NCBI GenBank assembly: GCA_019247845.1
Contig: JAFBAL010000010.1
Coordinates: 62,001-126,000 of the forward strand
From: Alphaproteobacteria bacterium
GTDB taxonomy: Bacteria; Pseudomonadota; Alphaproteobacteria; Micropepsales; Micropepsaceae
DNA length: 64,000 nucleotides
Reading direction: 5' to 3'
Positions 54,879 through 63,998 of the stretch are shown here, one piece after another. Each line of letters starts with the position of its first letter. The stretch's first letter is position 1. Made by a program: the position numbers and the translations under genes. The notes under the pieces were generated by a model that saw only the letters and a program-made list of their open reading frames with translations, did no database searches and was not told the DNA's origin.

Positions 54879-55607
54879 CTATTTCGCCGCGTAGCGGTGC
54901 AGCATGTGGCCCTGGTCGCGCAGCCATTTCTGCGGCCGGCGCGTGTCGCCTATCAAATCCTGGACGATGCGCCAGAACTTGGGCCCGTGGTTCATCTCGC
55001 GCATATGGGCGACCTCGTGCGCCACGACGTATTCCAGCACGAAGCTCGGCGCCAGGATCAGCCGCCACGAGAACGACAGCGAGCGCCCCGCCGAGCATGA
55101 GCCCCAGCGGCTGGCGGTGTCGCGCACGGTGATGCGCTTGTGCTTCAGCCCGATGCGCGCGGCATGGAACAGCGTGCGCGCCTCCAGTTCCCTGCGCGCC
55201 TCGCGCTTGAGGAAATCCAGGATGCGGCGGCTGTGATGCTCTCTGTGGCCGGCGACGCGGATCGTGCCGTCCTCCAGCCACACCGCGCCGCGTCCGCCGT
55301 CGCCGTCGCGCACCACGTGCTCGACGCCGCGCAAGGGTATGCGCGCGCCCACGGCCAGCGGCACGGGCGACGGCACGCGGGAGAGCTGGCGCTCGATCCA
55401 GTCCTTCTGGCCGCGGGCGAAATCCAGCGCCCGGTCCAGCGCGCGCTGCGACGGCGCGACCACGCTCACCTCGCCGGTGGTGGGATGGACCTTGACGATC
55501 AGCCGCCGGGCCCTGGGATTGAGCCGGACGTTGACCTCGACGTCGCGTCCCTCGATCGCCAGAAGCTCGCGCCGCGCCACTTTGCGGGTTGCCTTCACCT
55601 TACGCAT
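54879..55607 (-). CDS. YgjP-like zinc metallopeptidase (M48-related)
   Basis: A 242-residue protein. The zinc site is HEVAH (His197, Glu198, His201) with the third ligand in the following MNHGPKFW. Before it, SRWGSCSAGRSLSFSWRLILAP is the YgjP/DUF45 hallmark. There is no signal peptide, so it is cytosolic. The start chosen is ATG 55607, after AGGGAAG; a GTG 18 bp upstream is also open. It is divergent from the VOC-dsbB-coq7 operon. Confidence 0.92.
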   Translation of the reverse strand: MRKVKATRKVARRELLAIEGRDVEVNVRLNPRARRLIVKVHPTTGEVSVVAPSQRALDRALDFARGQKDWIERQLSRVPSPVPLAVGARIPLRGVEHVVRDGDGGRGAVWLEDGTIRVAGHREHHSRRILDFLKREARRELEARTLFHAARIGLKHKRITVRDTASRWGSCSAGRSLSFSWRLILAPSFVLEYVVAHEVAHMREMNHGPKFWRIVQDLIGDTRRPQKWLRDQGHMLHRYAAK

Positions 55608-55646
55608 GGGCTTCCCTTCACACACCGATCCTTTTGGGAAACGCCG

Positions 55647-56069
55647 ATGACGTCACGCCCGCGCTTCCATCTCGCCTTTCCGGTGAACGACCTCGCCGAA
55701 GCGCGCGCGTTCTATTCCGGCTTGCTCGGCTGTCCCGAAGGACGCGCGAGCGACGACTGGGTGGATTTCGATTTCTTCGGTCACCAGATCGTGGCTCATT
55801 TAAGCAAGGACGCCGCCGGACACAAAGCACATAATCTTGTTGACGGCGAGCAAGTTCCGGTCCGTCACTTCGGCGCGATTCTCACCATGAGCGAATGGCG
55901 CGCGCTCGCCGATCGTCTCAAGGAGAAACGCGCGCGCTTCATCATCGAGCCCGACATCCGCTTCGAAGGCGAACCCGGCGAGCAGGCGACGTTCTTCGTG
56001 GCCGATCCCAGCGGCAATGCGCTCGAGTTCAAGGCCTTCGACGACGACAGCAGGATTTTCGCGAAATGA
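55647..56069 (+). CDS. VOC/glyoxalase-fold protein
   Basis: A 140-residue protein with two beta-alpha-beta-beta-beta units. FHLAFPVNDLAEARAFYSGLLGC holds the first metal His; DFFGHQIVAHL and HFGAILTMSEW follow; the end is ATFFVADPSGNALEFKAF. It resembles fosfomycin-resistance/dioxygenase-like members, but the substrate is not known. The TGA overlaps the dsbB start (ATGA). Confidence 0.9.
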   Translation: MTSRPRFHLAFPVNDLAEARAFYSGLLGCPEGRASDDWVDFDFFGHQIVAHLSKDAAGHKAHNLVDGEQVPVRHFGAILTMSEWRALADRLKEKRARFIIEPDIRFEGEPGEQATFFVADPSGNALEFKAFDDDSRIFAK

Positions 56070-56536
56070 TTTCCAGATCGATTGCCATGGACATCGGCGG
56101 CGTGGCGCTCGCGCTCGTCCTCGGCGCGCTCGGCTTCCAATATTTCGCGCACTTTCCGCCGTGCGAGATGTGCCACTGGCAGCGCTGGCCGCTGATCGCG
56201 GCCGCCGTCGTCGGCATCGGCGGAAGCCTTATGATCAAGGGCGATCCGAAATGGCTGGCTTGGGCGACCATCCTTCTGGTCGCGACCTCGGGCGCCATCG
56301 GCGCGTTCCAGGCGGGCGTCGAATGGCATTGGTGGCAGGGGCCGTCGGCCTGCACCGGCGCGCGCGTCGTCTTCAGCGGCTTGGGCAATCTGAACGAGCC
56401 CGGCGCGGTGCGCTGCGACGTCGCGGCCTGGCGGCTCTTCGGCATCTCGCTCGCGGGCTACAATGCGCTGATCTCGACCGGCTCCGCCGTCATCGGCGCC
56501 GTCATGCTGATGCGCCAACGAACACGAAATCGATGA
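56066..56536 (+). CDS. dsbB: disulfide bond formation protein DsbB
   Basis: A 156-residue protein with four hydrophobic segments. The first redox pair is Cys33-Cys36 (PPCEMCHWQRWP, the DsbB motif) and the second is Cys96 and Cys117 in the second periplasmic loop (PSACTGAR, VRCDVAAW). It reoxidises DsbA using quinone. It is coupled by 4-bp overlaps to the VOC gene and to coq7, and the quinone link to coq7 is suggestive. Confidence 0.93.
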   Translation: MISRSIAMDIGGVALALVLGALGFQYFAHFPPCEMCHWQRWPLIAAAVVGIGGSLMIKGDPKWLAWATILLVATSGAIGAFQAGVEWHWWQGPSACTGARVVFSGLGNLNEPGAVRCDVAAWRLFGISLAGYNALISTGSAVIGAVMLMRQRTRNR

Positions 56537-57081
56537 GCCGCAAAGCCCGCCCCACGATGCCCGGCCTTCAGACCTCCGACGAGGTCGCGGCCATGATCCG
56601 CGTCGATCACGCGGGCGAATACGGCGCGGTGCGCATCTATGAAGGCCAGCTCGCGGTGCTGAAGAACGGACCCGCGGCCGAGAAGATCCGCCACATGGCG
56701 GCCGAAGAGCAGCGCCACCTCAAGACCTTCGACCGCCTGGTCGTCGAGCGCCGCGTGCGGCCGACCGCGCTGGAGCCGGTGTGGCGCGTGGCGGGCTATG
56801 CGCTGGGTGCCGCGACGGCGCTGATGGGCGAGAAGGCGGCTTTTGCCTGCACCGCCGCGGTCGAAGAGGTGATCGACGAGCACTATGCCGGCCAGCTCGA
56901 GCGTCTCGGCGACGGCGACACCGAGCTGACCCGGACCGTCGCCGATTTCCGCGCCGACGAGATCGCCCATCGCGACGAAGCGCTGGCCAGCGGCGCGGAA
57001 GACGCGCCGGGCTATCGCGTGCTCAGCGAGGCGATCAAGGCCGGTTGCCGCCTGGCGATCGCGCTTTCCACCCGGTTGTGA
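56533..57081 (+). CDS. coq7: demethoxyubiquinone hydroxylase Coq7
   Basis: A 182-residue di-iron protein. The ligands follow the COQ7 pattern: Glu29 (RVDHAGEYGAVRIYEGQ), Glu59 and His62 (AAEEQRHL), and in the second repeat AVEEVIDEHY and ADEIAHRDEAL. It performs the penultimate hydroxylation in ubiquinone synthesis. Its start overlaps the dsbB stop. The length matches the short alphaproteobacterial form. Confidence 0.95.
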   Translation: MSRKARPTMPGLQTSDEVAAMIRVDHAGEYGAVRIYEGQLAVLKNGPAAEKIRHMAAEEQRHLKTFDRLVVERRVRPTALEPVWRVAGYALGAATALMGEKAAFACTAAVEEVIDEHYAGQLERLGDGDTELTRTVADFRADEIAHRDEALASGAEDAPGYRVLSEAIKAGCRLAIALSTRL

Positions 57082-57091
57082 CGTCTGCGGC

Positions 57092-57724
57092 ATGACAGAG
57101 GATCGCCGTCTGCTGCTGTCCGCCGCTGCAAGTCCCCGCCGCGCCAACGGCGCCGATGCGCTGCCGCTCGCGCGCCTGCTCGGCGCCGCGTTCATGACCG
57201 ATCCGGTGTTCGACTGGATCGCGCGGCCGGGCCGCAGGCGCGCGGAAGTGATGGAAGAGTTCTTCTTCTGGCTGCTGAAGACGCGCGCGCTTCCCTTCGG
57301 CGAAGTCTGGACCAGCGACGGCGTGGTCGCGGTGTGGATCCCGCCCGATGCGCCGGCGAGCCCGGGCGGCGTCGTCGAACAGCTGCGCCTGCTGCCGCTG
57401 TTCCTGCGGCTGTGCGGCTTGCCGCGGTTCCTGCGCGGCTCGGCGATGGGCGACGCGATGGAGAAGAACCATCCGAAGGAAGAGCATTTCTATCTGGGCT
57501 TCATCGCGGTCGCGCAGCGGCTGCAGGGCATCGGCCTGGGTGCGGCGATGCTGGAGGCGAACTTGAAACGCATCGACGAACGCGGCATCCCCGCTTATCT
57601 CGAAAACTCCAATCCGAAGAACACCAGGCTCTACGAGCGGCTGGGATTCGTCGCGCGCCGCAACATCGCGCCCGCCGGCGCGCCGCCGATGATCGCGATG
57701 TGGCGTTCCGCGCGGGTGCTATAG
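57092..57724 (+). CDS. GNAT-family N-acetyltransferase
   Basis: A 210-residue protein. The acetyl-CoA motif A is LGFIAVAQRLQGIGLGAAMLEANLK (Q-x-x-G-x-G/A form), followed by PAYLENSNPKNTRLYERLGFVARR (motif B). The N-terminal half resembles acyltransferases that open with a DPVFDWI segment. The substrate is unknown. It follows coq7 by 10 bp and overlaps the convergent zinc peptidase by 6 bp. Confidence 0.9.
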   Translation: MTEDRRLLLSAAASPRRANGADALPLARLLGAAFMTDPVFDWIARPGRRRAEVMEEFFFWLLKTRALPFGEVWTSDGVVAVWIPPDAPASPGGVVEQLRLLPLFLRLCGLPRFLRGSAMGDAMEKNHPKEEHFYLGFIAVAQRLQGIGLGAAMLEANLKRIDERGIPAYLENSNPKNTRLYERLGFVARRNIAPAGAPPMIAMWRSARVL

Positions 57725-58546
57725 GCTCGACGCGCCGAAGGTATCGCAGGCATCCATGTCGCCGCCGTCCAGCCCGCGCTTGAACCAGCGCATGCGCTGC
57801 GCGCTGGTGCCGTGCGTGAACGAGTCCGGCACGACCGTGCCCTGCTGGCTCTGCTGGATGGTGTCGTCGCCGACCGCCGACGCCGCGCGCAAGCCGCCCG
57901 CGACGTCGCCTTCCTGCAGGATGTGGAACTGCTTGTTGGCGCGGTTCGCCCACACACCCGCATAGCAATCGGCCTGCAGCTCAAGACGCACCGAATTGCC
58001 CTCGGCGCCGCGCGACTGGACGTCCTGGTCGTGCATCCGGCCCATCAGGTCCTGGATGTGATGGCCGTATTCGTGCGCGATGACATAGGCCTGGGCGAAC
58101 TGGCCCGGCGCGCCGAAGCGGTCGGCAAGCTCGTTGAAGAAGCTCAGGTCCAGATAGACGTGGGCATCCTCGGGGCAATAGAACGGCCCCGCCGCCGACA
58201 CGCCCGTGCCGCAGCTGGTCGGCGTCGCGGTGTCGTAGACGGTGAGCGTGGCGGGCGTGAACGCGACGCCCTTCTCCTTCAGGATCGGCGTCCACACGTC
58301 CTCGGCCGAGCCCACGATGCGCCGCGCGAAGTCGAAAGCCTTGTCGTCGCTGCGCGGCTCGCCGGGGTTGGTCGAGACCGGCGCGCCGGTTCCCATGCCG
58401 TTCAGGATCTGGCTCGGATCGATGCCGAAGAAATAGGCCGCGGCCAGAGCGATCAGGCCGACGACGATGCTGCCGCCGCCGAAGCCGAACCCGCCGCCGC
58501 GGCGGTCCTCCACGTTCTGCGTCGAGCGCAGGTCGTCGATGCGCAT
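57719..58546 (-). CDS. YpfJ-type neutral zinc metallopeptidase
   Basis: A 275-residue protein. A short cytoplasmic N-terminus with FGFGGGS precedes one TM (IVVGLIALAAAYFFG). The periplasmic part carries the zinc site IAHEYGHHIQ (His158, Glu159, His162), with ELQADCYAGVWAN further on giving the third ligand. FYCPEDAHVYLDLSFF is another family mark. The peptidase target is unknown. Confidence 0.94.
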   Translation of the reverse strand: MRIDDLRSTQNVEDRRGGGFGFGGGSIVVGLIALAAAYFFGIDPSQILNGMGTGAPVSTNPGEPRSDDKAFDFARRIVGSAEDVWTPILKEKGVAFTPATLTVYDTATPTSCGTGVSAAGPFYCPEDAHVYLDLSFFNELADRFGAPGQFAQAYVIAHEYGHHIQDLMGRMHDQDVQSRGAEGNSVRLELQADCYAGVWANRANKQFHILQEGDVAGGLRAASAVGDDTIQQSQQGTVVPDSFTHGTSAQRMRWFKRGLDGGDMDACDTFGASSL

Positions 58547-58652
58547 GAAATCGTCCTTAGGAAATGGCCAGGGTTAACAACGCGCGAGCCTGGCAAATGT
58601 TACGCCTCGAGCAACGGCAGCAGCCGGCAGGTTTTGAGCGGCCGCATCGTTG

Positions 58653-59681
58653 TTACGGCTTCAGCAGCCCCAGCCGCACCAGGCTCTCGGCGGTGGCGAC
58701 CAGCGATTCCTCGTTGGAGCGTGGCTCCCAGCCCAGCATGCGCCGCGCCTTTTCGTTGGTCGCGTTCCGGTTCTTGCCGAGCTCGGGCAGGATCAGCTTC
58801 ACCGCCGGATCGCGCAGCGAGGCCAGCCACACCAGCCAGTTCGGAAGCTCGCGCGTCGGCACGCGTTTGGCGGCGTCGCCCATGCGGGCCTTGAGGATCT
58901 CCGCGATGCGCTTCATCGAGATGAAGTCCTCGGCCACGGCCAGGAAGCGTTCGCCCTTGGCGGCCGGATCGGTCATCGCGCGCAGGTGCAGGTCGGCCAC
59001 GTCGCGCACGTCGACGCAGCCGAAATAGAGCTTGGGGCATCCGGGCAGCGCGCCGTCCATCAAGCGCTGCACCAGGAGGATCGAGGTCGAGGTGTCCGCC
59101 GCCAGTGCCGGCCCGAACACGCCGACCGGATTGACCACCGCGAGCTCCAGCTTGCCGTTCTGGCCGGCGACATAGTCCCAGGCCGCGCGCTCGGCGATGG
59201 TCTTGGATTTCACGTAAGCGGTGAGGCCGGGCCCCTTCAGGTCGGTCCAGTCGGTCTCGTCGAAGGGCCTGGCTTGCGGCTTGTGGCCATAACCGATGGC
59301 CGCATAGGACGACGTCATCACCACGCGCTTGACGCCGGCTTCCGTCGACGCCCGCAGCACGCGCAACGCGCCCTCGCGCGCGGGCACGATCAGCTCGTCG
59401 TCGTCCTTCGGCACGCCGGCGGGGAAGGGCGAGGCGATGTGCAGGACATGGTCGCTGCCTTCGACGGCACGCGCCCAGCCGGCATCGCTCTCCAGATCGG
59501 CGGCATAAAAGGTCAGCCGCTCGCCGGGCTCGGCGCCGCCCTGGGCCAGCATCGCGCGCACCTCGCTTTCGCGCGACAGGCTGCGCACGGTGGTGCGCAC
59601 CGTGTGGCCCTGCGCCAGGAGTTGCAGGATCGTGTGGCTGCCGATGAAGCCGGAGCCGCCGGTGACGAGGACTGTGGACAT
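58653..59681 (-). CDS. NAD(P)-dependent epimerase / dihydroflavonol-4-reductase-like
   Basis: A 342-residue extended SDR. The cofactor loop is VTGGSGFIGSHT (residues 6-17). The active site has the Ser region VVMTSSYAAIGYG and the Tyr-x3-Lys in AYVKSKTIAE. NPVGVFGP and DVRDVADLHLRAM are typical of DFR-like enzymes. The substrate is unknown. There is a 106-bp gap to the zinc peptidase. Confidence 0.92.
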   Translation of the reverse strand: MSTVLVTGGSGFIGSHTILQLLAQGHTVRTTVRSLSRESEVRAMLAQGGAEPGERLTFYAADLESDAGWARAVEGSDHVLHIASPFPAGVPKDDDELIVPAREGALRVLRASTEAGVKRVVMTSSYAAIGYGHKPQARPFDETDWTDLKGPGLTAYVKSKTIAERAAWDYVAGQNGKLELAVVNPVGVFGPALAADTSTSILLVQRLMDGALPGCPKLYFGCVDVRDVADLHLRAMTDPAAKGERFLAVAEDFISMKRIAEILKARMGDAAKRVPTRELPNWLVWLASLRDPAVKLILPELGKNRNATNEKARRMLGWEPRSNEESLVATAESLVRLGLLKP

Positions 59682-59699
59682 TGCGCGCCCCCCAAAGGC

Positions 59700-60437
59700 T
59701 CAAGCGACCAGCAGCTCTATATCAGGCTCGGGCGTTCCGTTCCATGTGAGGCGGAACACGCCGCCTTGCGCGACCGACTGCACCGCATGCGGCCACAGCG
59801 CCACGATGCAGGTGCCGCCCGCGCGGCGCACCGACGGATAGATGATGCCGTTCAGGCCTTCGCCGCGCACGCGCTCGGCCAGCGCGTTGCCGGCCGGATA
59901 GCCGCGCGCCGGTTCGGGATCGAGGCAAAGCTCGTGCGCCGCGCCGCGCAGGTCGAGGAACGCGCCCGCCAGGCTCGCGAACATCTGCGAGTAGTCGACC
60001 TGCGCATGGCCAAGGCCGCTCAGGCTCAGGAACGCGTTCATGTGATAGGTGACTTCCGCGAGGCAGGTCTCGGTGTCGAGCGCCGCATACCATGCGCCGC
60101 GCGACGGCCCGTTGAAGCGGTTCGGCGCGCGCGGCTTGGCGTAAGCGAAGCTCGCATTGATGAAGGCGGCGTGCGGCACGCCGTAGATCAGCTCCTTCGC
60201 GCCGATGCCTTCGATGCCGCGGTTCTGCGCCACCAGCCGGTTCGACGTCGCGCCTTCGATCTCGGCCAGCTCCTCGAGCTCCTTCGCGTCGTCGACGAGG
60301 GGCTTGAGCACGGACTCGCGCAAACGCGCCGTCGTCACCAGCCTCACGGTCTTGGCGAAGGCTTCGGTGACGACAGGCTGCCCCGCGAGCGCGCGCTCAG
60401 AGCCCGCCACGGACGGCATCGACATAGCGGCGGACAT
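59700..60437 (-). CDS. RES-domain toxin (NAD+-degrading type)
   Basis: A 245-residue protein from ATG 60437; ATGs at 60425 and 60419 are alternatives. The RES core has Arg107 (APNRFNGPSRGAWYAA), Tyr117 and Glu128 (TETCLAEVTYH), which correspond to the NAD-binding and catalytic residues of MbcT/ParT, then the closing GIIYPSVRRAGG. Known RES toxins deplete NAD+ or ADP-ribosylate targets. Its start lies 41 bp inside the antitoxin gene. Confidence 0.9.
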   Translation of the reverse strand: MSAAMSMPSVAGSERALAGQPVVTEAFAKTVRLVTTARLRESVLKPLVDDAKELEELAEIEGATSNRLVAQNRGIEGIGAKELIYGVPHAAFINASFAYAKPRAPNRFNGPSRGAWYAALDTETCLAEVTYHMNAFLSLSGLGHAQVDYSQMFASLAGAFLDLRGAAHELCLDPEPARGYPAGNALAERVRGEGLNGIIYPSVRRAGGTCIVALWPHAVQSVAQGGVFRLTWNGTPEPDIELLVA

Positions 60438-60837
60438 CCAGCATCAGCGGGATGCCGCCCTCGATCATGGCTGCGACGGGGGTCTTGTTTTCGAACAGCG
60501 GCCCCTTGTTGGCGAGGCGCGGCCAGCGATCGGCGGCGTCGTCGGCGAAGAGCAGGTGCAGGGCCTTGTAGATTCCGACCAGTGCCGAGACGCGGGTGAG
60601 CTGGTCCTGGTTCAAGGCTTCGCCGCGTCCGCCGCGCTTGATCCGGTCCCAGGTGCTGGGCGACACGGCCAGCAGCGCCGCGCAATCGCCGTTCGACAGC
60701 TCCCATTGGCCGGCCAGGGTCTGAAAGGCCTTCACGGCGGTCCCGGTCAGCCGCGCGCGGTCTTCCGGGGCTGAAAACGTCTGGATGTCGCCAGCCGCGG
60801 GCTGCGGCCAACCCGGCTGTATTGGGACCATGTTCAT
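60397..60837 (-). CDS. Xre/MbcA/ParS-type antitoxin (DUF2384)
   Basis: A 146-residue protein. The HTH is NGDCAALLAVSPSTWDRIKRG (about residues 49-69). The C-terminal DUF2384 toxin-binding region has RVSALVGIYKALHLLF, then GPLFENKTPVAAMIEGGIPLMLDVRRYVDA. It blocks the RES toxin active site. The antitoxin-first order and 41-bp overlap are typical of RES-Xre operons. Confidence 0.92.
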   Translation of the reverse strand: MNMVPIQPGWPQPAAGDIQTFSAPEDRARLTGTAVKAFQTLAGQWELSNGDCAALLAVSPSTWDRIKRGGRGEALNQDQLTRVSALVGIYKALHLLFADDAADRWPRLANKGPLFENKTPVAAMIEGGIPLMLDVRRYVDAVRGGL

Positions 60838-60946
60838 CTCCTGGTGTTAGGTAGCGCACCATTTGACGAAAGTCAACGGTACAAGTCGTGCTTTGTTCCG
60901 GCTTGGCTCGGGCGTATTGTCCGGCGTCTCTTGGCGCTGGGGAAAC

Positions 60947-61261
60947 ATGAGCCATTTGGTCATCGGAACCGGCTGCGGCGTGATGTTCGGGCTGTTGGCC
61001 GTCGGCCTGATGCTCCCGATGGAATTTCCGGACAAGAGGGCGGCGCTGCTGGGCGCATTCCTGAATCGGCTCTCCATCGGTGTTGCCATCGGCGCGGGCG
61101 TGAACGGGGCCGGCTGGCCGGGATGGATGGTCGGCCTCATGTTCGGAGTACTGATCAGTGCGGGCGACGCCGTTATCACCAAGGCCTATGTACCGATCCT
61201 CGGCTTGGGTGCCGTCGGCGGGGCCGTCATAGGCTTCGTCGTCGCGATGTGGGGCGGCTAG
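60947..61261 (+). CDS. small Gly-rich membrane protein
   Basis: A 104-residue protein with about three hydrophobic segments (GTGCGVMFGLLAVGLML, VAIGAGVNGAGWPGWMVGLMFGVLI, LGAVGGAVIGFVVAMW), Gly-rich like small channel or holin-like proteins, but with no recognised family. ATG 60947 follows GGGGA. It is divergent from the RES-Xre operon and converges with the S41 gene; a GC-rich hairpin (CGAACCG/CGGTTCG) lies between. Confidence 0.7.
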   Translation: MSHLVIGTGCGVMFGLLAVGLMLPMEFPDKRAALLGAFLNRLSIGVAIGAGVNGAGWPGWMVGLMFGVLISAGDAVITKAYVPILGLGAVGGAVIGFVVAMWGG

Positions 61262-61306
61262 GCGGGCCGGAATTCGAACCGAGGCATTGCCGGCGGTTCG
61301 GGCCGG

Positions 61307-62803
61307 TCAATGGCCCAGCGCGATCGCCACCACCTGCTGCAGCACCGGGTCGGCCGCGGTCTGCACCGCCGGGATCGCGATCGCGATGTCGGGCACGACA
61401 CCTCTGGGCTTCGGATCGCCGTTCGGCCGCACGATCAGGGCTTTGGGATAGCCGACCTGGATGCCGGTCACGGGCAGGGTGAATTTCTCCATCGCGCCAT
61501 GGGCGGTGGCCATGTCCGAGGTCTCTTCGCCCAGCACGGTGCCGAACTTGTAGTCCTGCACCAGGGCCGCGACCGAAACGGTGTTGGAATAGGACTGGCG
61601 GTCGACCAGCAGGAACACCTTGCCCGTGTAGCGCTGGCCGCTGCGAGGCTCTGCCGGCTGCATCTCGAAATCGACCAGAGCGCCGTTCTTCGCACCTGCA
61701 TACATGCGCGCATATTGGCGCGACACCGGGCCCGCGGCTTCGGCATCGTTCTTGATCCTGTCGGCATTGGCCGCGGTCGATTGCGGGCTGACGCGCACCT
61801 TGAACTGAGAGAAGAACTTGAACGGCCGCGTCGCGAACCAGGCGATCATCACGTCGCTGAACAGATTGTCGCCGCCGGGATTGCCGCGCAGGTCGACGAT
61901 CAGCCGGTCGCATTTCGCGGCCAGGAACCTGGCGAACGACTCGTCGATGAAGCTCTTGAATCCCGCGACGTCCCATTCCTCCGCGCCGGTCTTGGCGTCG
62001 GCGTTGTAGAACGGGCCGGGTCTGAGATAGGCGACGTTGCCGGCCAGGATCTTCGCCTCGCGCATCGGCGTGTCGAGGTCGAGGGGCGCGGGTTGAGCCG
62101 CCGCGAAGGCCTTCATCTCGTCCAGCCTGCGCGCCGGCACGCGCAGCGAATAGGCCTTGCCGTCGCCGTGGCGCAGCGAAAGGTCGAAGCCGTCCACCGC
62201 GCCAAGCTCGACCCAGACATAGACCGCAAAATCGTATTCCATCAGCGAATGCGCCATATAGGGCGTCTCGGCAGAGACGTGGCGCTCGGCGCGCGCAAGC
62301 CAGTCGGCCATCGGCTGGCCGTTCATCGCCGCGATCTCGTCGCCCGGCACGACGGCGGCCTCGCCGCTCAGGTTCTGCGCGACGAACGTCCGCCCGTTCA
62401 CCGCGCGGATGGACAGCGGGAAGGCCTTGCCGCCGCCTTTGCGATAGTCGCGCCACACCGCATAGTCGAAATCGACGCGAGTGTGGCCCATATGGGCAAG
62501 GGAAGCGAACTCCTCGAAGCGCAGCTCCGCCTCGAACCTGGTCATCGGCTTGTCGAGCCCGGCCTGGAACTTGGCATAGGCGCGGTCGAGCTCCGTCTTC
62601 GGCGTGAAGGCGGTGAGGTCGACATGCGCGGATTTGAGCCCGTCATACAGCGCGGCGAAATCGCCGCGCAGCTCCTTGGGCGTGAAGCGCCGCTCCTCGT
62701 CGGCGCGGGCGGCCGTGCTCGCGGTCATGGCCGCACCCGCAACGGCGCCCGACAGCGCCAAGGCCAATCCGATCACCGGTCCCATCATCAGCACGCGTCG
62801 CAT
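61307..62803 (-). CDS. exported S41-family serine peptidase
   Basis: A 498-residue protein with a signal peptide (cleavage near TAARA). The tricorn-like S41 core has CDRLIVDLRGNPGGDN. The catalytic Ser region is VFLLVDRQSYSNTVSVA, followed by GEETSDMATAHGAMEKF, and it ends in GVVPDIAI. There is an N-terminal helical cap and a PDZ-like AVVPGDEIAAMNGQPM. It is probably a periplasmic peptidase of the C-terminal-processing group with unknown targets. Confidence 0.9.
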   Translation of the reverse strand: MRRVLMMGPVIGLALALSGAVAGAAMTASTAARADEERRFTPKELRGDFAALYDGLKSAHVDLTAFTPKTELDRAYAKFQAGLDKPMTRFEAELRFEEFASLAHMGHTRVDFDYAVWRDYRKGGGKAFPLSIRAVNGRTFVAQNLSGEAAVVPGDEIAAMNGQPMADWLARAERHVSAETPYMAHSLMEYDFAVYVWVELGAVDGFDLSLRHGDGKAYSLRVPARRLDEMKAFAAAQPAPLDLDTPMREAKILAGNVAYLRPGPFYNADAKTGAEEWDVAGFKSFIDESFARFLAAKCDRLIVDLRGNPGGDNLFSDVMIAWFATRPFKFFSQFKVRVSPQSTAANADRIKNDAEAAGPVSRQYARMYAGAKNGALVDFEMQPAEPRSGQRYTGKVFLLVDRQSYSNTVSVAALVQDYKFGTVLGEETSDMATAHGAMEKFTLPVTGIQVGYPKALIVRPNGDPKPRGVVPDIAIAIPAVQTAADPVLQQVVAIALGH

Positions 62804-62855
62804 CGTCAGCCCGCTCCCGCTCGTCGTCCGGGATGTAATTAGGCGCCCATCGCCT

Positions 62856-63998
62856 ATGTTAGAAGCACCGGAAAGCTCCTTTTTTCCTGACGGGACCCCC
62901 GCCGTGGCGAAGGAAACCTTGAATTTGCACGGCTGGCGCGCGGATCGCCGCAGCGGGAGGCTGGAGCGCGACGGCGAAAGCCGCGGCCTCGAGCCCAAGG
63001 TGATGGAGCTGCTTTTCCTTCTCGGCGGCGAACCCGGCCGCGTCTTCAGCCGCGCGGAGATCGTGGCGGCGGTCTGGGCCGGCGCGCATGTCAACGAGGA
63101 TGCGCTGGCGCGCTGCATCTTCAAGCTGCGCCGCGCGCTCGACGACGACACGCGCGCGCCGCGCTTCATCGAGACCATCCCCAAGCGCGGCTATCGCCTG
63201 ATCGCGGACTGCGCGGACGACCGCGGCCTTCTCAGGCGCGCCGAGGAGTTCTATTTCCAGTTCACCCGCGCCGACAACGAAGCGGCGATCGTGCTCTACG
63301 AGCAGGCGCTGACGCGCGATCCGGACGACGTCGCGGCGCTTTCCGGTCTGGCCAACGGGCTGGTGCAGCGCGCGGTGCGCTGGCTGGACGTCGCCGAGGG
63401 CGAGGCGCCGCGCAGCAATCTCGGCCAAGCGCTCCGATCCGGCGTGCTGGCGACGCCGAAGGCGCATGCGCTGCTGGCCGAGGCGCAACGCCATGGCGAA
63501 CGCGCTGTCGCGCGGGCGCCCGACGATCCGGCCGCGCTCAAGGCGCTCGGCCTGGCGATGGCGGCGATGCACCGCTTCGACGACGCGCGCCGTCTTTACG
63601 GCAGGGCGTTGGCCGCGGACTGCCAGGCGTGGGGCGTGCTCATCAACCTGGCCGATCTCGACGGGTTGGAGGGCCGCGATGCGGATGCGCTCCTGAAGCT
63701 CGAGCGCGCCTATTGCGCGATGGAGGCGCTCTATGAAGCCCAGGCCGTCACGATCCGTCCCTGGCACGCGGCCTTGGGAACGCTGATCGCGGATCGCTAT
63801 CGGGCAGCGGGCGACGGGGCGCAGGCCGAAGGATGGTATCGCCGCGTGCTCGCGCGCGCTCCGCTGCACGAGGAAGCGACGGTGGGGCTGGCGACGGTGC
63901 TCGCGGACCGGGGCGATGCGGAAGCCGCGCGGGCGCTGTGCCGCGATCTCGTGGCGCGCGTCGGCAGCAGCGCCGCTTGCGCGCGCTTCCTCGGCTAA
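62856..63998 (+). CDS. winged-helix (OmpR/CadC-type) regulator with TPR-like repeats
   Basis: 380 residues from ATG 62856; GTG 62904 (VAKETLNLHGW) fits the start of the winged helix better and may be the real start. The domain has LEPKVMELLFLLGGEPGRVFSRAEIVAAVWAGAHV and LRRALDDDTRAPRFIETIPKRGYRLIA. Helical TPR-like repeats fill the rest (EAAIVLYEQALTRDPDDVAAL; AALKALGLAMAAMHRFDDARRLYGRALAAD). There is no receiver domain and no TM. It is divergent from the S41 gene with 52 bp between. Confidence 0.85.
   Translation: MLEAPESSFFPDGTPAVAKETLNLHGWRADRRSGRLERDGESRGLEPKVMELLFLLGGEPGRVFSRAEIVAAVWAGAHVNEDALARCIFKLRRALDDDTRAPRFIETIPKRGYRLIADCADDRGLLRRAEEFYFQFTRADNEAAIVLYEQALTRDPDDVAALSGLANGLVQRAVRWLDVAEGEAPRSNLGQALRSGVLATPKAHALLAEAQRHGERAVARAPDDPAALKALGLAMAAMHRFDDARRLYGRALAADCQAWGVLINLADLDGLEGRDADALLKLERAYCAMEALYEAQAVTIRPWHAALGTLIADRYRAAGDGAQAEGWYRRVLARAPLHEEATVGLATVLADRGDAEAARALCRDLVARVGSSAACARFLG

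Noticed and set aside
61262..61306. A tRNA T-arm-like string (GGTTCGAATTCC on the reverse strand).
   Set aside because: No acceptor stem, D-arm or anticodon arm can be built around it in the 45-bp gap; it is better explained as a GC-rich hairpin between convergent genes.
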